Source: Hippasteria phrygiana (Eukaryota > Echinodermata > Asteroidea > Valvatida > Goniasteridae). From it: a DNA stretch of 64,000 bases. The stretch lies in contig JAZGUH010000116.1 of the NCBI GenBank assembly GCA_037893225.1, forward strand, positions 4,216,001 through 4,280,000. The letters are read 5' to 3'. The position numbers were made by a program, and so were the translations under genes. The notes beneath the pieces were generated by a model. That model was not told the origin of the DNA. It saw nothing but the letters and a program-made list of their open reading frames with translations, and made no database searches. Positions within the stretch are counted from its first letter, which is position 1; each line of letters begins with the position of its first letter. Below are positions 47,410 to 56,999 of this stretch, one piece after another.

Positions 47410-48743
47410 AATAGAGCCTCCTAACTCGGAAAGCTCTAGTGGGCTGGGGACAGTATGCCTATTCCCTTTTGTATTGATACTTTAAATATGTAAAGTTTCT
47501 CATTTTAACTTATTATATATTTTTGAGATTCTTCCAGTTTTGTTTTTTTGTGATGTCATTGTGTACTTCTTCGTTATTTCATATTTTGGTTATGTATTTC
47601 TGCGTAATCAATGTAATTTTATTGTATTGTTTTCTATATTTATCATTTTATTGTAACATAATGTAATTTGTCCGTAAGGCCACGAGATGTATGAAGTACA
47701 TGTATGAAATAAATCCAATCCAATCCAGTGTGTTATATGACCATATCATTAAAACGATCATTACATTTAATTCAGTTATTTCATGTGACATCCGTCTTTG
47801 GGTGTGAGATTATTTGAGAAAGTTTTCAATCATGTAAGTTATAAATATGTAATATGATATATGTAATATGATAAAAAGTGTGTTATTTTGATGTAAAATA
47901 GATGTAACATGGACACCGTGTCCAACATTTCATATTTTGTGTTTTTTCAACACTTTAATAAATAAATATGGGAATTTCATTACGTACACTAATTCAAAAT
48001 GAAACACCTTTTTAAAGTAGTCAGTGTCCAAATATAGCAGAAATAGCAAGAATTTGAAGAATCGGTACAGACGTAACATGATAGACCATACATACATGTA
48101 TTATATTTCTGCTGTTGTGCTGCATTTGGATATTGAATATCATAACAAATGTTTTTTGTATTGCAGTTGGTGTTTTGTAATTAGTATACAGAGTGAGTTT
48201 GCATGATTATTTATATAAATGTTGAAAATGTTACAAAATGGAAATGTGCATTTTCATGTCACACCATGTCAGTACTAAATGTTACGTCCAGACTGCCTTA
48301 ATTTTTCGTCATTAAATAAATAATTATGCAACTTACATGTACTATACATGTATGTACTAACTAAAAGACACTCAATGCTACAAGAAAACACTTTTTTGTT
48401 ATGGCATGTATGGTTGCCAGTGTCCAAATACATTGTAGCTCAGAAACAGAAAGAACAAAAAAACATGCGTGTGTGGATGTAACAGTGGACACAGTGTCCA
48501 TGTTATGTCCACACTCACGTCTGTTCTTGCTGTTTCTGCTATATTTGGACACTGACTACCATAAAGAAAGTGTTCTTGTGTTGCATAGTACATCTTTTAA
48601 TTAGTACACATGGTAAATTTCCCATATTTATATTTAAAGTGTTGAAAAAACACAAAAATGGAAATATGGACGTGTCCATGTTACATGTACGTCAAACTGG
48701 TTGCGTCTAACTGACACATTTTTTCATCATATTTTTGGTAAAA

Positions 48744-48856
48744 TATAATTTACATGATTTAAAACGTTCTAAAATATTGCTCACCCAAAGACTGATGTAA
48801 CATCAGTCTTTGGGTGAGCAATATTTTAGAAAGTTTTAAATCATGTAAATTATAAC
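48744..48856. repeat. Near-perfect 113-bp palindrome in the foldback arm
   Basis: Arms of about 55 bp run outward from GACTGATG-TAA-CATCAGTC, including TTGCTCACCCAAAG and its complement, with only one or two mismatches. It lies inside the right arm of the foldback element. The left arm has a single diverged version of one half (about 47790). Confidence 0.85.
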
Positions 48857-48953
48857 TGAAATAACTGAAATAACTGAATCAAATGTAAGAGTACTTTTAA
48901 AGATATGGATAAATGTCACACACTGTGTCCCAACCTGGTGGAATGACCCATTT

Positions 48954-51167
48954 GAGATCATCCTCATTAAATTAATAAGTGCGATGAAATAAAATAAAAT
49001 CCTCACTTTCGCTGCCGGAAACAAAAACCTTCAACGCGAAGCTAGAACAACTCTGCTCAGAGTCGGACTTTATTATTGTGTATAGCAGCAAACAGTTGTA
49101 TGAATCACAACTCCCGGCTGTAACGTCACAAATCCTTGGACCGCCAGATGGAACCAACGACTGTTGATTTCATTTTTATGTCGGCTGGGCAAGAAAATTC
49201 CCAACGAATTTCCCCAATTATAAATATGAAGTGCTTATTTTTTTTTAAATGGGACTGTGCCTTTGTGTTATTATATTAGTAGACTTTATACATGTACTTT
49301 CAAATATATTTCATACAAATGTCGCACATCACTGAACTTCCTCTTTAGGTTTCAAAAGGACGACATCATCAAACCAGAAGTTATTGTGAAGAGAATTTTA
49401 AGATGATCGATTTTCACACTTAACTTAAAATTCTGCACAAAGAATGGTACGAATTACCAAGATTTTCCGATGATACATGTCGGTACCAAAATGCTGTGAT
49501 GCCGTTAAACCGGAAGTTAAGTGTAAATTTATATAAACATGGATAAAATGTAAATTCGTGTAAGTTTGACTTTCAGTGGGTTATTTTCCTGTCATCTTGT
49601 ATGTTCAAAAAACAAAGTCGCCTGAATTTAACTTTCAGTTTTGCCATAAGAATGATAAATGAATCTCAGATGAAAAGTGGAGAAAACAGTTTTTTATGCA
49701 AATCTGTCCCTAACAATGCAAAAAACAACTCGAGGTACATGTACGCAGCACAAGAGGGAAAACAAATGCAAAGAGGTAGGAATTTATATTCCTCTTGAAG
49801 CAGGAAAGATCGTAAGATGAAGGGAAAACGTGCACCAGCTAAAAGATTCCAGAGAGATATTACAGAATGAGGGAAAAAGCGATTGGCATAGCTTCTCATT
49901 CTACATACATGTAGCATGTAGGTACAGCTAGAGTACTGTGGGAACAGGCAGAAAGCCGAGTTTTATGCTCAAATACCCTGGAAGAACCAAGCCGGAAAAA
50001 CTGATGGAGCATTTACCAAATAAAATATCTGTAGAGCAGACTTAGACAATGTTAGAGTACATGTAGCAACAGATCTCTGGTGAGCGAGTGATTGTAAGGA
50101 TCTTCAATATCTAACCAAATTAACAATGCACTTCTGTACTTATAAGTAAAGAAGTTTATATTCTGATGTCCAGAGAGGTACAGAAATGTAAAGAGGAAGC
50201 ATGTTTCTGTTTAAAGCCCACATGCACAAGATCACCACAGGAGTATCCTTACTATACATGCAGGTGGCTTTGTCAGGAAAGAGCAAAAATCATTCTTCTA
50301 ATTTACATGTACATCAACCCTGACGCAAAATCCATTTCCATATACATGTACATGTACTTTACAACTTACTTTTGACAACTAGCGTTGCTCCATTTCCAGC
50401 TCCATACACCGTTGCAATGAAACTACTTGCATTAACACTGTAAATTAAATCAAAATTAGTATTCATACATGTAAATGTAAATGTTTTCTAATGAATATAT
50501 TATCATGTCTTTGCAGTTTGCATTGAAAATACAACTCACTGTAGCCCTAAAAAAGTTTCATCTCAGCGTCCCTCTGAACTATTCACATTCATATGACTTG
50601 AAGACATCTTAATACTGGGGTTCATCAAAATCAATTAAATGTTTTATTCAACATGTGTTGAAAAATGTGGTTAGGGTAGAGCTTAATCTGCCAATACCCT
50701 TCCAGAAGGCATGCGCCCTATCATCAGAGTTTCCTTGAATCTTTTCAACTGTGCAAGCATGTTTTGACAGTTGTTCACCAACATGTAGCCAACATGAAAA
50801 CACACAATTGAAGACAAAGTCTTACCTTTCAGCAATTGTGTCTGCTGCAGTATTCATGATGCTGTAAGGCAGATGTGTGCATAGTCCAAGCAGAAAGAAT
50901 CCAATCTATTAATACACAACAAATCCTCCAATTTTAATAGGATTTTCTACACACCCTAGGGAGTAAGGGTTACAATTCCATCCCATCTCCACCCGAATCT
51001 CATTCTATCCATTTTAATATAACAAAATAACAAAATTGAAATATTTGGCATCAGATTGGGTAAGGCAAAAGGGCATCATGGTGGAGTGTCAGATATTTAT
51101 ACATGTATGCCAATACCAACAGGTCACCCAATTACCTTGCACCATACATGTACATCACTACACCTCA
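48954..51167. other. Interval without a supported gene
   Basis: Nothing coding is recognised. A member of the AATCCTCCAATT dispersed repeat is at 50922-50960. Otherwise the sequence is AT-rich with TACATGTA words. Confidence 0.45.
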
Positions 51168-51833
51168 TCCGATGCCCCCACCCCGCATGCCCCCACCCCG
51201 CATGCCCCCACCCCGCATGCCCCCACACCGCATGCCCCCACCCCGCATGCCCCCACCCCGCATCGCCCCCCCCACCCCGCATCGCCCCCCCACCCCGCAT
51301 CGCCCCCCCACCCCGCATCGCCCCCACCCCGCCCCCACCCCGCCTCGCCCCCACCCCGCATCGCGTCCCCACCCCGCATCGCGTCCCCACCCCGCATCGC
51401 GTCCCCACCCCGCATCGCGTCCCCACCCCGCATCGCGCCCCCCACCCCGCATCGCGTCCCCACCCCGCATCGCGCCCCCACCCCGCATCGCGCCCCCACC
51501 CCGCATCGCGTCCCCACCCCGCATCGCGTCCCCACCCCGCATCGCGCCCCCACCCCGCATCGCGCCCCCATCCCGCATCGCGCCCCCACCCCGCATCGTG
51601 ACCCCACCCCGCATCGCGCCCCCACCCCGCATCGCGCCCCCACCCCGCATCGCGCCCCCACCCCGCATCGCCCCCCCCCATCCCGCATCGCCCCCCCATC
51701 CCGCATCGCCCCCCCATCCCGCATCGCCCCCCCCCCCCCATCCCGCATCGCCCCCACCATCCCGCATCGCCCCCCCCACCCCGCAACCCCCACCCCGCAT
51801 ACCCCCACCCCGCATCACCCCAACCCCGCATGT
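51168..51833 (+). repeat. C-rich minisatellite, 15- and 18-bp units (CCCCACCCCGCATCG)
   Basis: About 40 units of CCCCACCCCGCAT followed by GC, CG or CGCGT are arranged head to tail. Early units are 15 bp (with CATGC), and the central ones are mostly 18 or 17 bp. Because lengths are often multiples of three, several reading frames on both strands stay open over 180-290 codons with His-Pro-Ala or Gly-Trp-Gly repeats. These are artefacts and not genes. The minus strand has dense GGGGTGGGG, a strong candidate for G-quadruplexes. Confidence 0.9.
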
Positions 51834-53063
51834 ATTTTCTTTACATTCTACAAACATCATGAGTCTTCCCTGTCAATTATAAATGTTTTTAATGCAGGAT
51901 CCCGCTAGGTTCAACTACACTGAAGGTCCCGCATATCCAACTTTTTCCAACGTCTGTTTGTTTTGCTCTTCTTTGTTGTACTGTTTCAGTTTCAAAAAGT
52001 TTTAAGAAAAAGATTTCACATGTCATTTTGAACAGCTTACCCAATATCTGGAAAAAATTAATGTTCGCTGTTCAAGTGTGGTAGTAACTCCATGGGGCAC
52101 TTCAGGGAGATTACCGGTACCTTCATTCCGTGACATGATGATGAACTTGGCAACTGCATATTAAGCAAAACATGGCAAATTTTGAATTAACTGTACTGCA
52201 TCATTTGGGGGACACCTGCAAACATTACTCTTCACGGTTGGAAGAGGCAGGGGGAGAGAACCACTTGCCCACATAATTATTTTAAAAATGAGGGAGGGAC
52301 AAGGATATTTTGCAGTTACACGTGGAAATTACTTGAAATTTGTACGACGTCAGATCTGACCTGGAACTGCAGTACCCTTTACAGTGTCACGCTATGTTGG
52401 TCGGCCATGCAATAGACTGGTTGCCGCATTTCCGTCATGCCTTCTTTGGCACTTTTAGTGGGCGGTGCGGCGGGAACCAGTTATAACTGCATTGAGCAAT
52501 ACGCACGTGTTTTCATCATGGTGATAGGAAATCACGCACCGAAGGAAGGGAACTTGTAAAAACAACAGAGGTTTCTTCTCCAAAAATAACGAATGTAAGA
52601 AGGCAAACAAATTACAAGCGTTTTTGACGTACATTTGTGTAAATAGGTTGTTGAGGGGCACTTTATGAGGGGCAATTTTTATTATTTTTTTTTTTAATTA
52701 GGGTAGGCAGAGTAACCGGAAGCAGAACTATATTTTTGTTGCCTCACGTCACATTAAAAACCTTAATTCAGATATTTTTGTATGAAATATTTGCCTTCAT
52801 AAGTTCAAATATTTTCATTGAAAACATGTTTTGCAGCCGTTTTGACATTTGTTTTAAATTGTTATAGCATAACAAGGGATATGACTACTTTTTTAATATA
52901 TAACATAATCGGATGACCCATTTTATTAAAATGGGTATCAGGGTTAGAGTAGAATTTTATTTAAAACATCACTAGTTTTTCAGTCATAATTTTAAGTAGT
53001 CAAACAATCCACAAGGGAAACTGACTAAAATCTGAATACACCTTCAAAGTGAGCAAAGAAAAC
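51834..53063. other. Interval without a supported gene
   Basis: Short frames such as 52455-52661 (minus) have no recognisable motif. There is an A/T homopolymer patch near 52680-52695. No structured RNA was recognised. Confidence 0.4.
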
Positions 53064-53133
53064 TGGCTGGAGCGGGATTCGAACCTGCGACCTCTTGCCC
53101 TATGTTGGCGGTCTCCCAAATTGTCAATTTTAA
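53064..53133 (-). mobile_element. tRNA-derived SINE fragment
   Basis: On the minus strand it reads GACCGCCAACATAGGGCAAG, then AGGTCGCAGGTTCGAATCCC (B box) and CGCTCCAGCCAG. It matches the element at 39788, but the A-box part is missing between these blocks, so it is an internally deleted copy. Confidence 0.75.
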
Positions 53134-54189
53134 GTATGCCCTAATTAGGTATTTCATTAAATTGTGATTTTTATCATACAATATATTTTGAAGGGGACCC
53201 TATGTATAACTATCACAGCCCATCAAAAACTCTTTAACACCAACTCTTAACACCATCAACAGTTTGTGTGTGTTTCACAAACCTGTAGGTTTTGGTAGCT
53301 GGCTCCATTTTGGCCTTGAGAACAGGAGGGTAAAATTAAGGAGTCAAATAGTGGCTCAGACTGCAAGACAGAGCATCTAGGACAAGCTTTCAGGGGTCGA
53401 TTTCAGCAAACTCATTGTAACTTATGATGAATCGTAGGACTTACGATGCATCGCGGTGCTACGATCAATCGTAGAGCTATGATGGGTTCTGCGATGGATT
53501 TCACGAAACTCATCGCAAGAGCGATGCATTCTAAAATTGATTTAAAGTAAATATAACTCTTAGACGAGGATGAGTCTTCTGCAATGCGCGACCGAAACGG
53601 CTGTTTCATGGGCAGTACTAAATTTTTCTAAATCGGTCGTCGCTATTATTAGTATTAACACCTGAATTAAAATGGTGGACAATACGCGGAGGCAGTGAAA
53701 TGGAACAAATTGATTGGAAGAAAGTTTCGGACAGGTGTGTCGTCTGCTAAGGAGGTGAGTTTTGTAGAATAGGAAAAATAGCATAAATTTAAACTTCGCA
53801 GGCGATTGACAGTATAGGTATAAAGCTAACTCGAGTAAGTGCAAAAATCAGTTCCTCATCCATTCGGCCCTGCACGTTTGTGCATGATGCATGCCAATGC
53901 ATGATTTTTCATGTGGTTGGTTCTCGTTTGGCCGCAATATAAACAAAATAACGCGAACAAAATTGCTTAAAATATAATTATAAACAAATGAAACGATTCT
54001 GAGGGTGGATCGGTAAAGCATCATTTTTGTTTTTGTTGCCATGATTTTGGGTGCTTTTGTACAGAAATTCAAATTGGAGTTTGACTTTGAAGCAATTCTG
54101 AAAGGGAAGTTTCAGATTGTGTTAGAGATCGTGATTAAGTGTACAACTCAAAAATGCAGTAAGTAGTTAAAAACGTTGCATTAATACTG
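53134..54189. other. Interval without a supported gene; a short dispersed repeat
   Basis: At 53395-53550 related phrases recur (GATTTCAGCAAACTCAT and GATTTCACGAAACTCAT, with ACGATGCATCG and GCGATGCATTC between them), which suggests a small MITE. The open frames at 53412-53844 (minus) overlap it and are not convincing. Confidence 0.4.
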
Positions 54190-55012
54190 CTTCCCAGCTA
54201 ACACATAACGTTGCCACAACGTTTTGCAAAGTTGTGAAAAGGTTGTCATTTGGTAACGTTTCACGAGGACGTTAAAGCAACTTTGCTACAACATTTGACC
54301 GTTCATTTATTTGTTGTAAAAATGTTGTATATTGGTTATTTTGACAACATGGTATAAAAGTTATCATATCACGTTGCATTAACGTTGTATAAAGGTTTTT
54401 TTCTTAACGTTGTCATTAAATTGTCAATATCACGTTGTCTTGACGTTGTAGTTAAGTATATTCACGACGTTACTCTGTGGTTGTAATTATGACGTTGTGA
54501 TAAAGTTGTATGGAGGTTATTTCATAAACGTTGTTATTAAGTTGTGATAATCACGTTGTAATAATGTTGCAGTTAAGTATTTTCACAAAGTTGCTACAAT
54601 GTTGTAATCATGACGTTGCAGTAACGTTGTATCTCGGTGTTTTTATAACGTTGTGTTTATGCTGTTAATTTCACGTTGTAGTTAAATATTTTCACAACGT
54701 TGCAGTGTGGTTGTAATAACCAACGTTGTACTCAAGTCGTGTGTAGGTTATTTAATAAATGTTGCCATTAAGTTGTAATAATCACGTTGTTACGGCGTAT
54801 ATACTTAGGTATTTTAACAACATTGCTCTGATGTTGTTATAATGACGTTGTGGTAACATTGTATATCGGTGTTTTCACAATGTTGTTGTGATGTTGCAAT
54901 GCCGTGACGTAGTGATGACGTTGTATGAAGGTTTTATCTTAACAGTGCAAATCAGCGTTGTGAAAGTGTGGTATGGTATTTTCAAAACGTTGCTGTTATG
55001 TTGCGATTCTTA
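54190..55012 (+). repeat. Degenerate ACGTTGT array with ~60-bp higher-order period
   Basis: Roughly a dozen higher-order units alternate a ~35-bp and a ~25-bp subunit, each built on AACGTTGT, GACGTTGT or AAGTTGT and linked by TTAAGTATTTTC or GGTTATTTC. Both subunits start with ATCACGTTGT- or ACAACGTTGC-like words. Divergence between units is high. A related but distinct array occupies 63555-64000. Confidence 0.8.
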
Positions 55013-56999
55013 GACATATCCTTTTCGCCCATCCTTGTACCTAGCCTGCATCCATGCATCGTGTTCCGGCACTGTATGGAGCGTACCAACTTACATAAAT
55101 TTGCCTGTTCTCAGTGAAAACTTATACCACGGCGCATGCGCGGCACCGAATTCCGCATCATTTGAATTGCGGTGCTCAGTTACCGAGCGAGCGGGAGCAA
55201 GCAGCCACTATTTACGGTCGCCCTCCAGTTGATGCCCGGCTGAGTCAGGCTCCACACGTACATGTACTATAGTATAGCTTTTTAGAGCAGCATTTTTTCA
55301 GTAGGTAGGAATTGTATATTTTCTATAAATCTTAAAATTATCAGTGACATTCTTTTGTGTAATTTCGGGAATACAATTTTTCAGTATTCTTACAGATACG
55401 TAAGAATACTGAAAAATTTTCAAGCAATCACTAAATATACTGGCAACTTTCCGAACGTAATTCACGAAAGGACACAGTCTTTGTTTTTAGTTGATACTGA
55501 AAATGTTCCGTCGATTCAGATTTATGAAGAATACAAATCAAGGTGGGTAGGCTATACAGTTTATTTTGAGCATTTTTAGAGGAAAAAAATACAAATTACA
55601 TGTAGGCCCTAACGTTTTAAGTCTTGTTTAGTTGAAAAAGTCGTATTTTTCCCAACATGCCCAAAGAAAACTGAGTATGATACGGATATATGCTGGCAGA
55701 TTCTCAGGCATTAATGACATAGCTAACCCCCTAGGGTGCATGTAAAATCCTATTAAAATTGGAGGATTTGGGACTGCTAGGGTTTTAAAAAACTGTTGGC
55801 TAGTTTTACAAAGCTGTGCATGGAAAAATCTTATTTTAAAGGCCTACCTTTGTAGTGTAGCCTACCAGTACCATTTTGATTCTAATTAAGCAATGGTCAA
55901 ACCACACCAGCTTTGACAACATGAAACAGTTAGCTGGGGTACGTGCCGGTATCTTGTAATTTGATTTCTATTTTCAAAGGAAAGTAGACCTACTGAAATT
56001 TAACTGCAAAATAATAGTAGGGCTCGCGCACACGGTAGGTGCACCTAGTTGCACTTTGTGTACAAAATGAACGCCCGACGTTAACAGCGTCGCCCAATGA
56101 TTTTTAGTTTTAAAAAGTCGGATTTTTCATTCCTCATTTAAAAGTAAAAATTTGAAAATATTCTTCGTAATTTGGAAACTGATAGTTGAATCATGTAATA
56201 AACTTACATATTTTCCCATTTTGATTGGGATTGACGTTGAAATTGCACTGGTTTTTGCTGTTTGAAAAGTCTCATTTTATCTCCGAGTAGTCCGACAAAC
56301 GTGGTGCGCACATGTTACATTCAAGGCCGGGCCGTACTCGGCCCCGGCCCCATGCGCGCGCGGAGGCATGACACGGCAGTCCTGCGTTCAAGATCGATGG
56401 CAAGAATCTTCTCCCCTGGTGACTTTTTTTAACTCGGTCTCGACGGTAGTATCGCATTGCAGACGTCAAGAAACCATACATAACTGGGAAGCTAATAAAA
56501 AAGTGCATTCAACCATCCTCGTTCCATGATTATCGGTCCGTGCGTTGCAAAGTTACGACTTTTTTTCTTTTTTCCAATACTTTTTCTTTATGAAATATAT
56601 TGATAACTAGAGTTTGAATACAAACACACGGTGTTGGGCTTTGTCTGTTTTTTTAATTTACGGATAAGGAAAGTACAGTATTAAGAGGTACATTTGTTGA
56701 AAGAAGTGATTAGGAAAAAACATAAAACATGAAAACACCAATGTAATATTTTTAAAGCAAATTATGTACTCTTGAGCAGAAGGCCTTGCTTCCTGCTGTT
56801 GTGGGGTCACCAACAGTGACGTGTGGTAGACTGTTCGACACTGAAATACATTAGAGAAAAGATGCATATGTGGTTTATTTTGATTTCAACAATCGAAAGA
56901 AGCACAGAATTAATGTGCACTGAACTATACCCAATAAAACGGATTGGTTTTTGATTATTTTGTTGTGAGTCGGATGACGGATTGAGGCCATGTTAGAGG
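55013..56999. other. Interval without a supported gene; one strong hairpin
   Basis: A perfect 19-bp stem with a 6-base loop (AATTTTTCAGTATTCTTAC and its complement) lies at 55375-55418. An inverted copy of the AATCCTCCAATT repeat is at 55728-55769. The frames at 55355-55579 and 56272-56508 show no motif. Confidence 0.45.

Larger units (their letters stand above)
42123..47727 (+). mobile_element. LINE relic with (ATCCA)n tail, inserted in the foldback element
   Basis: At the left, about 42140-42500, frameshifted pieces of a LINE ORF2 C-terminus can be read: VLEYA, SDELESIQKRACKIILGHN, RRLAHCTQFAKNL. At the right, the sequence ends GAAATAAATCCAATCCAATC at 47726, a typical ATCCA-type LINE tail. 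CAGTGTGT lies on both sides (42115-42122 or 42124-42131, and 47727-47734), consistent with a target duplication. The ORF is 5'-truncated to its last ~130 codons, and the long 3' region has taken further insertions. Assigning one continuous LINE from 42.1 to 47.7 kb is an inference. Confidence 0.5.
42091..48949. mobile_element. Foldback DNA element, split by a nested LINE
   Basis: A 31-bp inverted end starting GGGTCATTCCACCAGGTTGG occurs at 42091 (plus) and at 48949 (minus), both flanked by ATTT (42087-42090 and 48950-48953). The sequence after 47727 is a long imperfect inverted repeat: the left arm (about 47728-48120) matches the right arm (about 48440-48920) in reverse complement, for example GTGTCCAAATATAGCAGAAA at about 48025 and its complement at about 48535. 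The left arm lacks its outermost ~30 bp, which instead sit at 42091-42122, separated from it by a LINE. The foldback element itself is thus about 1.25 kb. Confidence 0.6.

Noticed and set aside
42091..48949. A single 6.9-kb autonomous DNA transposon
   Set aside because: No transposase frame is present and the interior contains a LINE tail. The arm continuity favours a ~1.25-kb foldback with a nested LINE.
51036..51908. A 290-codon proline/histidine-rich protein, and long frames on the opposite strand
   Set aside because: All are by-products of 15/18-bp repeat units. Several frames on both strands are open over the same bases.
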